Under the pieces are notes generated by a model. The model was not told the DNA's origin and did not search any database. It worked only from the letters and a program-made list of their open reading frames with translations. From NCBI GenBank assembly GCA_022925895.1, contig JAKSYS010000016.1:184829-248828 (forward strand): a stretch of DNA of 64,000 nucleotides, given 5' to 3'. Of this stretch, positions 45,453-56,122 are shown in pieces (position 1 is the first letter of the stretch; each line of letters starts with the position of its first letter). This DNA comes from Fragilaria crotonensis (Eukaryota; Bacillariophyta; Fragilariophyceae; Fragilariales; Fragilariaceae). The translations under genes were made by a program, and so were the position numbers.

Positions 45453-47828
45453 CCAACCATACCACCAGTCCAGCGCCTTTACGACGCACATATTATGGAT
45501 ATCATCCAAAATTCGAATCAATTTTCGGCGTCAGAGATTCGAAGGCTGAACTATTGCCGGTTATATCTGAAGGCCTGTACTCTGTCTGACTTATCTCACA
45601 CGACAGGCAGATACGATTGGATTTAAGCAAGTTAGAAGGTAAGCCATCGTTAGTGAGCAGCGTCACACATGGGCCGACCATCTATCAGGAAACCCCATCA
45701 GCAGCGGAATGGACACTATGGAAACGAGCAAATCGACTCTGGAGCGACAAGCAGGGCAACTTATTTGAACCGCTAGGTCCGTGGATTCTTCATACATCAC
45801 AACAACGGCAACAACATCAAGCATATGTGGGGCGACACTCGTTGGAGGCCATGGATTTGTCGTTGTGGGTTCGTGTGGAACATCAGTACATTCGTTGTGA
45901 ACCCATTAACGATCTCTGGCATTATCGAGAAACGGGACATTATATCCCGTGGGACAGGATACCGGAGTCAACATTTCCGGCGGAAGTATGGCCTCATGCA
46001 CCTGGTCAATGGAAATTGACCTATATAGGGAATGTGTTCATACCGTCCCTTCCGAATCCTGCCACGTTTGAAGCTTTCGTTCAAACGTTACCGCCGTGGG
46101 AAGTGGAAATTCTTCAACTGATGGACTTGTCGTGTGACGCATTTACAATGAGCGAAGCATTATCGCATGGAGTACGAGCGGTAAGTGATGGATCAGCATG
46201 GGACGACGACCAAGGTGCGTTTGGGTGGACAATAAGCAACGATATCGGAGAGCGAATCGCTTCTGGGATGGGCCCCGCCAGCGGAGCAAAGCCAGACTCC
46301 TTCCGTGCCGAAGCATACGGAATGTTGGCAACACTGTGTTTTCTAACGCGATTGGCTGAGTTCACCGGATCCATCGAACCGTGGGTGGGAATATTGGCTA
46401 CTGATAGTCAAAGTCTTCTCGACACTGTGTTAGAGACGTCACAACCTCCAAACGACGAGGAACAAGGAAACAGTGAAGGTTCATCCGCAGTTAAATTGGT
46501 CACAGATTTGCGAGTGGATGGCCCTGAATGGGACATCGTGAGCAATATCTTAGTCCTGTTAGCATCACAACCGGGATTAACTCTGCAATACGTGAAAGGT
46601 CATCAGGACCGGGACAACGCATACGAGCATCTTTCCTTGTTGGCTCAACTGAATGTTGATGCCGATGCCATGGCGACCAGATACCAACGAAGTCATGGTC
46701 ACCAACGTCCAATCGCACTGTTGACGGAGACGGCAAAAGTTCATCTGGTGACCCTGAATGGAAGTGTTACATCCAGGTTTGGCACCGCGCTGAGGTTTCA
46801 AGCTACTTACGATCCCTTAATGCGTCATATTGGGGAAAAGTATGCGTGGTGTCCACGAGTCCAACGATCGATCAATTGGGAGGCTCACGGGGGAAGTTTG
46901 AAAAAGAGGAGTCATCACCAAGTCCACTTTATCAAATTAGTTCACGAAATCTTACCAACTGGAAAACGGCAATTCCGTACAGACTATATCCGATCATTAT
47001 GCCCGGCTTGCAAAAGTACAAGCGAGGATTGGCAGCATATACTGTTATGTAAAGAACTGTCGAGAGACACGTGGAGAATCGATACGGTGAAGGCACTGGA
47101 GAATAAGTGTAAAGAGTTGAATACCAGGCCACTGCTCCAAAGAGTGTTACTTCAGGGGATCACAGGATGGTTGCATTCTGGCGATCAGTTTAGGATGGAG
47201 GCCACTAACTACTCCCCGGAAGTCCATCGGCTTATTCGACATCAGAATGAAGTGGGCTGGCGTCAGCTTTTCCTTGGGAGATTTTGTTTGGAATGGAGTA
47301 CGATGCAAGATGATTTTTACTCTCGTTCGAAAGGTACAAACCACAAGACAGCACGAACAGGTCAACGTTGGCAGGTCTCCATCATCGGAGAACTTTGGGA
47401 TCAGTGGCGACGTTTATGGAACATACGGAATCAAGAACTTCACGGCGCAACGATGAGTCAACAAATGCAAGCAGAGTTTAGAGACGTCCTACGCGACTTA
47501 CGGGATATCTACGACAAGAAGTCACTGATGGAGCCAAGCATTCAGGAATTACTGTATCCAGAGGTTACGGATCACTTGGAGAAACCGACTTGGTTTAATA
47601 AGAATTGGATAGCAATTCACGGCCCACTTGCGAAAGCAAGTATTAAACGTGCGCAAGAACGAGCAATCCAGGGAGTACGGTCAATCCGCCAGTATTTTTC
47701 GACACGATGAGAGTACTGTTACCGGTGATGTCAGTAGTGTGTTACTCCATTATGGGTATGGCGCTACCGTATGGGTCGAGTGCCTCTAGGAATGGGCACA
47801 GCGGCAGTAAGTAAAATAGACCTCAATG
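45453..47828 (+). mobile_element. 5'-truncated non-LTR (LINE-like) retrotransposon
   Basis: 2,376 bp bounded exactly by a 17-bp direct repeat. Only the 3' part of the element is present: the end of the RT region (RLNYCRLYLKACTLSDLSHT, 45540-45600) and the RNase H/C-terminal ORF. No poly(A) tail; the 3' end reads ...GTAAGTAAAATAGACCTCAATG. The 5' truncation plus long target duplication is the signature of target-primed reverse transcription. Confidence 0.85.
45480..47710 (+). pseudogene. RT C-terminus and RNase H domain ORF of the LINE-like element
   Basis: Two frames: 45480-45626 carries the RT-thumb-like RLNYCRLYLKA and ends TAA; after a one-base shift the frame from 45617 is open for 697 codons (LEGKPSLVSS...). 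This holds an RNase H fold with the acidic triad: Asp191 in AVSDGSAWDDD, Glu232 in SFRAEAYGML, Asp263 in ILATDSQSLLD, then LQYVKGHQDRDNA (numbered from 45617). Near residue 460 a CPACKSTSEDWQHILLC cluster is a CCHC-type zinc motif common at the end of LINE ORF2. The remaining 200 residues are helical and end QYFSTR. RT and any endonuclease are missing, so the copy cannot move itself, although the RNase H frame itself is intact. Confidence 0.85.
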
Positions 47829-47845
47829 TATACGCACTATTTATA
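47829..47845. repeat. Right target-site duplication of the non-LTR element
   Basis: TATACGCACTATTTATA, identical to 45436-45452. Confidence 0.85.
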
Positions 47846-48049
47846 TTAGATATCGCATGGACAATCCCGGGACCTACCTATTCGTTGTAGTTCCGACCGT
47901 ACTATGAATTTTTTTCCATACGCCAAACCTCTCAAGAATGACTCTATGCCACTACGCCTATTCTGGCCACTCTAGCAGACATCAATGTTATTTCATTTTT
48001 TTTGCCAAATTCTGTGGTTCTGTCGTTCACACACTTAATCACCAACACA

Positions 48050-49303
48050 ATGAAGCTCCTGCTGTTCCTAGTTTACTCTTTGATCGCTACAGAAGCCTTC
48101 GAACTAGTTGCTCCGGATGCTTCCAAGGAAGAGTGGTATCGCCAAGCGGCTCTTGAGCGAGCGATGGGATTTCGGAAGGAAGGATTTGAAAAGTTTGCGT
48201 GACACCCGTATTATCGGGGGAGGAAACGCCCCAACTGGACGCTATCCCTACTATACATACCTTGAACTTACCGCAAACACAGGCACGGCTTAAATCTGTT
48301 CTGGTAGCTTGGTTTGGGAAGATGCTATCTTGACAGCAGCGCATTGCGTTGTGGATATCCTTACGGAGGGACTGACTCTTGCATCGGTTCAGGCATACGT
48401 TGGCTTGGAGGACCAGAACAATCGCGACAATGCAGAACTCAGGCAGGTGGAATTAAGTGTGATTCATCCGGACTATAGTGTCATTACATTCGAGAATGAC
48501 ATTGCCGTCTTTAAGTTGAAGGATCCGGTTCGGAACATTGACCCCGTCCTCCTTAACTTTGATGCTTCAGTCCCAGCGGATGGAGTTGGCGTCGACACGT
48601 TTGGCTTTGGTGCAACTTCGACAGACCAAAATGCTTCTCTTTCTGACATTTTGCAGAGCGTGTCTATATTTGTCATCCCATTTTCTGACTGCAATGGTGC
48701 CAACTCCTTCAATGGAGATCTGAACATCACGGCTGAGATGTGCGCTGGGACTCCTACTGGCGGCAAAGTAAGTTGGTTTTCCGAGATGGACTACCATTGT
48801 GCATGATCGACTGCATGCTGACGTCTGATGCGCTCTACCTTTTGCAGGATGCTTGCGATGGTGATTCTGGTTCTCCTCTCATCATTCCTGGAGCGGACGT
48901 AGCTGGGGACATTCAAGTTGGAATAACGTCTTTTGGGGAAGGTTGTGGTCTAGCCGACTTTCCAGGCGTGTACACGCGCGTTTCAACCTATGTGAACTTT
49001 ATTTTCGACGCACTTTGTAAACACAGTGACAATCCTCCCATTGGATGCGACGCCAGTCCTGTTCCAACCAATGCTCCTACCCATACTCCGACCCGGAGTC
49101 CTACCCGAGCTCCGACCCGTGCACCCACCTCCGCGCCAACATCAGTTCCAACCCCGGTTCCCATCTCCCAGCCTCCATCGCCTACTTTAGGTGGATCATC
49201 GACATCGCCTATTTTAGGTGGAACAGTGCCAAAGGGTGGAAAGAAACGAATGAGAATGATCTTTAACCGCACAAAGAAGGGTACCAAAAGGGAAAAGGAC
49301 TAG
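48050..49303 (+). pseudogene. Third trypsin-like protease paralog, inactivated
   Basis: Exon 1 from ATG 48050 to 48767, intron 48768-48847 (80 bp, GTAAGT...TTTTGCAG), exon 2 to TAG 49301. Signal peptide MKLLLFLVYSLIATEA. His (LTAAHC), Asp (ENDIAVFKL) and Ser (DACDGDSGSP) are all still encoded, and the intron is at the same phase-0 codon as in the two paralogs at 23.5 and 25.9 kb. Two lesions break it: an extra GGAA unit in GGAAGGAAGG (48174-48183) shifts the frame between the propeptide and RDTRIIGG, and TAA 48291-48293 interrupts the segment before ICSGSLVWED. The tail is shorter, with PTxxPTRxPT repeats and a basic end. Either a recent pseudogene or an allele with errors; two independent lesions favour the former. 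Confidence 0.88.
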
Positions 49304-49502
49304 ACTTTAAAGGGGCAAATATACTTAAATTGTAGTAGTACGATGTTCATGTTTTGCATAAACCTTTTGGATACTCCGTTGGTGGCATATAGGTGTCCAC
49401 TGTCGGTGGCGTGTGAATCATGTTCACACTAGAGATAGAATAACACTTCGGCACTATAAAGATGTCAGCCATGCTACTGCCACCTGGCTCCCAAACCTGC
49501 GT

Positions 49503-50856
49503 TTACTTCTTCTTGGCAGTTGTGACGTTGTGCATGAAGATGCAGATATCACCTTCTTGCATAACGTAGGTCTTTCCTTCCTGTCTATATTTCCCAGCCT
49601 CCTTAACCTTGGCCATACTCGGCTGTCCTTCGTGTAGGGCTTTGAAATCATCAAAGCTTGCCACCTCTGCCTTGATGAAACCGCGTTCAAAGTCCGTGTG
49701 GATGACGCCCGCCGCCTGTGGAGCCAGGGTGCCCTTCATAATGGTCCAGGCCCGAACTTCCTTGGGGCCACAGGTGTAGAAGGACTGCAGGCATAGCGCT
49801 GCACGACCCGCACGGATGATGCGAGGGAGCATGGAACGGACTTCGGCCTGGGGCCCTTGACTCCCATTTCCTTGGCCTGGGCGCTGCATTCGTCGAGGAA
49901 GGCTTTATTTTGTATTTACAACAACATGTCGACAGTCAGATGAAGGTACGAGCAAAAAGGAGTGGAAAGCGCTAATACTCACCTTGCTTGGCGTCCTTTT
50001 CTTTCAAACCGGCCAAATTCTCTTCGAATTCAACACTCATGGGGATGACTTGTCCTCCACCATGTTCCTTGATCCAAGCGGATATCTTTGGAAGCCACTT
50101 GCTCGCCTTTCGAATAAAGTTCTTCTGACTCATGTTGATAACATAAACTTGCGGCTTGGTGGTGATGAGACCCCAATCGCGAATAACTTCCACTTCACCC
50201 GCCGTGAATTCTCCAGTCTGGACCGGATGATTCTTATCGAGCAGTGTCTTGCATTTATCATATGCCGATGTAAAAATATCCGACAGGGGTGGTTCATTCG
50301 CACGGGCAATGCCCTTCTCCTTCCGGACACGATCCTTCTCCCGTTCCAGTACTTTTTGCAACGATTCTTGATCCTTGAGACAGAGTTCACCCTCAATGGT
50401 GTCCAAATCTCGAATGGGATCGACGGAATCGTCCACATGAATGACTTCATCATTCTCAAAGCACCGGACCAAATGAAAAATGCCATCGACGGCAGCAATG
50501 TGACTCAGAAAGGCATTTCCCAATCCTGCACCCTCGGCAGCACCCTTGATGAGACCAGCAATGTCTGTAATCTTGAGAACGGCAGGAACAATCGATGGTG
50601 GTTTGTAACAGTCTGCCAGGTATTTGAAATTCTTATCGGGAACGACAGCCTGACTGACATTGGGATCAATCGTACAGAATGGATAATTGGCAGCTTCTGC
50701 GTGGTTGTTCCCCGCCAAGAGGTTGGTAAGAGATGATTTCCCAACGTTGGGAAGACCAACAAATCCCATGGCCAAATCATTCTTGACGCGACCGAACCGA
50801 GCCGCCCTCATGAGACCCAAATCGTCATCGTCGCCCTTTTTCTTCTTCGGTGGCAT
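49503..50856 (-). CDS. OLA1: Obg-like ATPase 1 (OLA1/YchF family), two exons, one-base frame gap
   Basis: Exon 1 50856-49983 and exon 2 49902-49503 (minus), 80-bp intron (GTGAGT...AATAAAG), phase 1. Starts [12 protein letters not shown] at ATG 50856. P-loop GLPNVGKSS (34-42), [24 protein letters not shown] and the C-terminal TGS domain ([37 protein letters not shown]) identify this universally conserved ribosome-associated ATPase. The G4 position reads NMSQ where animals have NLSE. In exon 2 the reading frame breaks inside GGGCCCC (plus-strand run GGGG at 49850-49853): VKGP and [12 protein letters not shown] are in different frames, and one more C restores 424 residues. Since the protein is otherwise perfectly conserved, an assembly homopolymer error is the likeliest cause. 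Confidence 0.93.
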
Positions 50857-51484
50857 AGTGCTGATGCTGATGTAGGATGTTAGTTCGACTACCGGTAGGA
50901 CTCTATGCTTCGACCTTGTCACGACCTTGGTCTCGCAATGACTTGGGTTATTGGACGAGGAGAAATGTTGTCGTCGTTTACAGTTTGTCGTGTCATGAGT
51001 GCAGATACCCTACTGACCTACTACCTACTACTGTACTACCTGGTACTCCAGTACTCCGTACTACAGTTCAAATTCAATCAGCTTTGCCACCATCGCACTG
51101 GAACCATCCATCTCCGAATCTGCCAAATTCTACACACGCGCGGCGCTACATAGTACGAGGTACCGGGACAGACGTCTCAAAAACGCGGGCTCCGAATGTC
51201 TGTTGACGGACAGAGGTACCTGACCAATGCAGTAGCGTGTACTGTACGAGGACATGTTGACATGTTGCTATCAAGGACGGCAAACTACAAAAAATCATTC
51301 GGGATGCTGTAACTATAGACTAGAAGCCACTAGGTTATGCAGCAAGCATAGATGATTGATGAATAAGATGCACGCCACCTGGTATGATAGGCACCAGAGA
51401 CTGTCAGCATATATATGGTGGTAAGAATTTGTAGGAAGAGTAGAGTTCATCATGGCATCCATATCATATTTCTTTAATTTATAT
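50857..51484. other. Spacer between OLA1 and MTHFR
   Basis: OLA1 promoter side and MTHFR 3' flank. GTAC-rich (TACTGTACTACCTGGTACTC near 51033). No gene seen. Confidence 0.5.
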
Positions 51485-52931
51485 CTAGAAAATCTTTTGA
51501 AACTGCCCATTCTGCAAGTACGCAATCGGATTTTGTCCTCCCGCCAATTCCCAGCTTTCAATGCGAATGACAGCGGCACCTCCGTGGTCCGCACGAATTT
51601 CGGTCACGACTCCTCGTCCAAAGATGCTCGTGACGGAATCACCGACTCGGGCCCATGCCGATCCGACGGCCTGCATGGAATTGGCATCGGCCTCGATGGC
51701 CTTGGATGTGGCATTTTCCGACAGACCAATCGAATCGAGAATGCCGTACACGACCTTTTCCAAATTCAACGTGTAAAAGTGCAAGGCGACGACTCCAAAG
51801 TCCATGAGATCGCGACACATTTGCGAGCCGTAGTCGATACCGTACTGCTTAATGGCGGCCTCGTCGTCCTTGCGTTCTTCCATACCGGCTTCCAGTTCGG
51901 GGGGGACGCGGGATTTGCAAAATTTGGTCATTCTCTTGAACCCGCCGTAGGCATTCAGACACATGAGACCGGGAACGACGGGGCAGGTGATGCCCCATGT
52001 GCGACAGTCCTTGACGAATTGAATAAAGACGGCCGTGTCGAAAAACATTTGGGTAATGATGAAATCTGTATTTTGTTGACGGGCAAGTTAGACAAGAGTC
52101 TACGAGCAGTCAACAACAGTACTCAGAACTACAAGCACAGCACAACAGTACTCACCAGCACCAGCATCGACCTTTTGCTTGAGATAATCCATTTCCTTCT
52201 TGTAATCTTCATCTCGGCACGTGAATGTCTGTCCCTCACACGTAGACGACCTCGCCGCTTCCGTCAGTGTCATGGTGGATGGGTCGTCTACTAGAGAAAT
52301 GGCATTGGGATGTCCCTCGGGATATCCCGCAACAGAAATTCCAAATTCGTTGCCAAATTCGGCACGAATAAAGTGTACCAAATCGAGTGCACACGTGAAA
52401 CCACCTTCAGCGGCCGTCCATTCATCTTGTCCTGCGGCAGGATCACCGCGGAGTGCCACAATGTTGCGAATGCCACCATCGAGGGCAGTTTGCAATGCGG
52501 ATTTAATGAGATCTTTGGGACTGGCAGCAGCGGATGGATCATCGGATGGTAATGACATGTTGGTACAGGTCATGTGCAAATTGGCAACATGACCAGTGTT
52601 GTGGGCCTGTAGAGCAATGTCCATACTGAGTGTGGCAGTGGAACCACCAGCACCCCAAGTGACGTCGGTAAAGAGAGGTCGGATGGTTTCCTTCATGCGA
52701 TCCATGCGAGAGTAGAGATTCTTTTGTTGTGATTGTGATAGTGATGATGTTGAATGAGATTAGAAAACGCATGATGGATACTACAAGACACTCTCATATC
52801 CATCATCTAGTACATACCTTGACGCCCTCATCCGATCGAGGAGGAAAGTACTCAAGGGAAGGAAATGGCAGATCCCCTTCCTTCTTTTGATTTAACAAAT
52901 CAATAATCTTGGGATCAACTGTCGAAGTCAT
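51485..52931 (-). CDS. MTHFR: Methylenetetrahydrofolate reductase, three exons, short form
   Basis: Exons 52931-52818, 52720-52156 and 52065-51485 (minus), introns of 97 and 90 bp with GT-AG ends; 419 codons from ATG 52931. Reduces 5,10-methylene-THF to 5-methyl-THF using an FAD-containing TIM barrel. Signature stretches: SLEYFPPRSDEGVK/NLYSR, PLFTDVTWGAGGST, NLHMTCTNMSL, NIVALRGDP, ISVAGYPEGHPNA, FIITQMFFD, PVVPGLMCLNAYGGFKRM, and ALHFYTLNLEKVV. The protein stops about 80 residues after the barrel. The SAM-binding regulatory domain (about 300 residues) of animal, plant and fungal MTHFR is missing. In its place is a segment with FGRGVVTEIRADHGGAAVIR and ESWELAGGQNPIAYLQ, a small beta-rich module. 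Exon joins are inferred from splice signals and family continuity. Confidence 0.93.
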
Positions 52932-53584
52932 CTTGGAAGTGATGTCTGATTGTTGGTACAAGTAGCTGTCGGAAGTTGTATAGAGTATAGACTGTAGATG
53001 CACTCTCTATAGAAGAATGCTAGCAATGCCTATTGATGCAAGTCTTGCACTTTTTAATGACGATAATGGTGTGGTAACTCTAAAACACGTCAAAAATCCA
53101 ATGTCAATGCACAATGCCTCCAGCGTCCGCGTCATGCACGTTCCTCTCAATCTTGGTATCTTTTTCATGTAGAACGTGCTCTTACACTCTACGCGTAGGA
53201 ATCAAGGCAACTCAAGTTCGATAGTGCGACTGAACTGAAATGATTCAGGAATCACGTTCCCAACTCTCCCCTTGCCGAGGTCAAATGTGTGTCAACCCCA
53301 AAGATTCGACAGCGTTTGCGGCTCATTTCCTCTGGAGACTGGTGGAGGTTTCGTACTGACCCAACTACTACAGTACTACTGTGCTTGCACCACGTGGAGT
53401 CAGTTTTTACTCCGGACTCCAGTATGTGTACCCCTACGGTAGTACTACTAGCAGACGGAGTACTGCAGTACTATCCATCCGCGGAGGATCGCTGACGTAC
53501 ATTTGCAAAATGTGTCACTCCATTAAAGTCCCTGGTTCACACATAGACGCCGTACCATGCTTTTTGATTGAAATTGATGTTGAG
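52932..53584. other. Spacer upstream of MTHFR
   Basis: MTHFR promoter side and flank of the Harbinger insertion. No gene recognised; small frames near 53289-53599 are unsupported. Confidence 0.5.
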
Positions 53585-53914
53585 TCAGGCCGGTCCTAAC
53601 GGACCAACAAAAATTTAAAAAAAACTGTGTTTTGTTTTTAATTTTTTTGTCACACTTCATTTATCGGTCCCAATGGGAGCCCAAATCTCAATAAAAATGC
53701 GAATCAGTTTAGTTGAAATGCACTCATATCCCATTATCCAATAAAACAGGAGATCAGTTTTATTGAAACTAAACCAAAAAAATAAAACGAGAGATTCCAT
53801 CATGACTTGTTCGACCCAACCAACCTCTGTTTACTGATAGTCCTACAGTAGTAGCTACTAGCCAACAATGCCCAACATGCTGGCGGAGCTCCCTCATCAC
53901 CTCACAGTTCAACT

Positions 53915-55567
53915 ATGAATCAATTCCTGGACCCTGATGAACTTCGCCCCAAGACTATCCTGGCATGTATGTCTCCCAATGGTTTAATTGATATTTCAAA
54001 GTTCGTGAGGTACCAAAGGTACATGGTTGATTGTTGTCGTGATTTACTTGTTGATGAGGTGGTGCCACCATCTGCTCAGCCATCAAGTACAACACCCTTG
54101 CAGCAACCAGCAACTAGAAAGCGAGGGCGTACCAATGTTTGTGAATATATTGATGCAGATGGTCAACTTCATCGTTTGACACCATTCAAGTCAAACTGGT
54201 ACTTGCTTTACATCCTACACCCAGCAACAACCCAGCGCACTTTCCAAAAGAAATTCCGTCGCCGATTTCGTTTACCCTTCCTGCAGTTCCTTGAGTTACT
54301 TGCCGAATCTAAAGAAAAGAATTGGTTTCCACGGTGGACTTCAAGGGATGCTTGCGGAAAGCCATCGTCTCCACTTGCACTTATGATACTTGGAGCTCTA
54401 CGATACCTCGGCAGAGGATGGACGTTTGATGATATTGAAGAGAGCACAGGCATTGATGAAGAAACCCATCGACAGTTTTTCCACTGCTTTATTGAAGTTG
54501 GCTCCAGCCATCTCTTTAAGAAGTATGTCTTGCAACCATTAACGTTGACTGATGCACACAATCATATGCGTGAGATGCAAATAGCAGGTTTCCCCGGGTG
54601 CATTGGCTCTTGCGATGCTACCCATGTCCTTATTGAGAAGTGCAGCAACCGGCTGAAGAATCAACACACAGCAAAGAAGCTGCCTGGGACTGCAAGAACA
54701 TACAATGTCACCGTGAACCATAGACGGCGCATATTATCCACCACCACTGGACATCCATGCAGATGGAATGACAAGACCCTCATTTTGTTTGACAAATTTG
54801 CTCGCGGACTTCAAAACGGTAACAACCCTCTCAACGATGTGGAGTTTACTCTTTGTGAACGCAATGAGAATGGTTCTGTGATAGAAGTCAGGTACAGGGG
54901 AAGCTATCTACTTGTCGACAATGGCTATCTTAGGTGGTCTACCACAATCCCTCCAACAAAATCGCCACTTACCCAGAAGGAGCAACGATGGTCACAATGG
55001 CTCGAATCTATGCGCAAAGACGTTGAATGCACTTTTGGCATTATGAAGGGCCGATGGCGTATTCTGAAGACGGGAATTCGACTCCACGGTGTGTCACAAC
55101 CAGATAAAGTTTGGTTGACCTGCTGTGCACTGCACAATTGGCTGCTTGAGGTGGATGGACTTGACGAACACTGGGAAAATGGCGTTGCCAGTGATTGGGA
55201 AGGCGAGCTTGGTATGCACAGTGCCGAGGATGCACTACTACTTGCATCAAGGCCATCATCACAGCAACCATTTGCCATGCAACGGCTTAACTCACGGCAG
55301 ATCCGTCAATATGATTCCTCGGGCATTGGCCCAGGACCAGGACAGGTGTCTCAACAGGTGCGAGATGCAGCTGGACCTGATCCGAATGCAAATGCCGATA
55401 TCATTGGTGCGACGGAGAACGGGGCTAGAGTTGTGAGAAAGCTTCCACAAGCATATTTTATAAAGAAACTTGTGGAGCACTTTGATATCATGTGGCTGCG
55501 CAATGATATTGTATGGCCTCGCCGATTGAAAACCCCAGCAGTCGAGAATCCGACTGGAGTGCGATGA
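53915..55567 (+). CDS. PIF/Harbinger transposase (DDE_Tnp_4)
   Basis: 550 codons from ATG 53915, uninterrupted. The DDE nuclease core is clear: Asp234 in GCIGSCDATHV, Asp335 in YLLVDNGYLR, Glu371 in RKDVECTFGIMKGRWRIL. A helix-turn-helix-like stretch precedes it (LRYLGRGWTFDDIEESTGID, with ALMILGA before), as in Harbinger transposases. The C-terminus (IKKLVEHFDIMWLRNDIVW) is also typical of diatom copies. It would cut and paste the element at 3-bp sites, usually with the partner protein encoded on the opposite strand. The last codons (NPTGVR and the stop) fall in the first unit of a tandem array. The frame is intact and all catalytic residues are present, so it could be active. Confidence 0.93.
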   Translation: MNQFLDPDELRPKTILACMSPNGLIDISKFVRYQRYMVDCCRDLLVDEVVPPSAQPSSTTPLQQPATRKRGRTNVCEYIDADGQLHRLTPFKSNWYLLYILHPATTQRTFQKKFRRRFRLPFLQFLELLAESKEKNWFPRWTSRDACGKPSSPLALMILGALRYLGRGWTFDDIEESTGIDEETHRQFFHCFIEVGSSHLFKKYVLQPLTLTDAHNHMREMQIAGFPGCIGSCDATHVLIEKCSNRLKNQHTAKKLPGTARTYNVTVNHRRRILSTTTGHPCRWNDKTLILFDKFARGLQNGNNPLNDVEFTLCERNENGSVIEVRYRGSYLLVDNGYLRWSTTIPPTKSPLTQKEQRWSQWLESMRKDVECTFGIMKGRWRILKTGIRLHGVSQPDKVWLTCCALHNWLLEVDGLDEHWENGVASDWEGELGMHSAEDALLLASRPSSQQPFAMQRLNSRQIRQYDSSGIGPGPGQVSQQVRDAAGPDPNANADIIGATENGARVVRKLPQAYFIKKLVEHFDIMWLRNDIVWPRRLKTPAVENPTGVR

Positions 55568-56093
55568 CAATAGCACCGAGTCTAGATAATGTGATTTTCA
55601 AATAAGGTACTCAGTACTAATCTGAGCCGGCAGTTCTCTTCGTTGTGCTTTCACGACACTGGATCAATTTCAAACGTTGTGATTGGACCTATATTGATTG
55701 AGATATGGTTCGAAAGGAGGTCATGAAATCTAGTCGGGAATCCGACTGGAGTTCGATAATAGCACCGAGTCTATAGATAATGTGATTTTCAAAAAAGGTA
55801 CTCAGTACTAATCTGAGGCGGCAGTTCTCTTCGTTGTGCTTTCACGACACTGGATCAATTTCAAACGTTGTGATTGGACCTATATTGATTGAGATATGGT
55901 TCGAAAGGAGGTCATGAAATCTAGTCGGGAATCCGACTGGAGTTCGATAATAGCACCGAGTCTATAGATAATGTGATTTTCAAAAAAGGTACTCAGTACT
56001 AATCTGAGGCGGCAGTTCTCTTCGTTGTGCTTTCACGACACTGGATCAATTTCAAACGTTGTGATTGGACCTATATTGATTGAGATATGGTCC
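55546..56093. repeat. Tandem array of a 191-bp unit overlapping the transposase stop
   Basis: Units start GAATCCGACTGGAGT at 55546, 55738 and 55929. Units 2 and 3 are nearly identical; unit 1 has GTGCGATGACAATAG where they have GTTCGATAATAG, so only unit 1 contains the stop codon context. AGTCGGGAATCCGACT in units 2 and 3 is a short hairpin. Confidence 0.9.
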
Positions 56094-56122
56094 AAACAAA
56101 TGTCGATAAAATACTCAAACTA

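Noticed and set aside
49984-50736. 250-codon plus-strand frame opposite OLA1
   Set aside because: Antisense shadow of a universally conserved gene.
51452-52294. 280-codon plus-strand frame opposite MTHFR
   Set aside because: Antisense to a clearly conserved gene, with no domain of its own.
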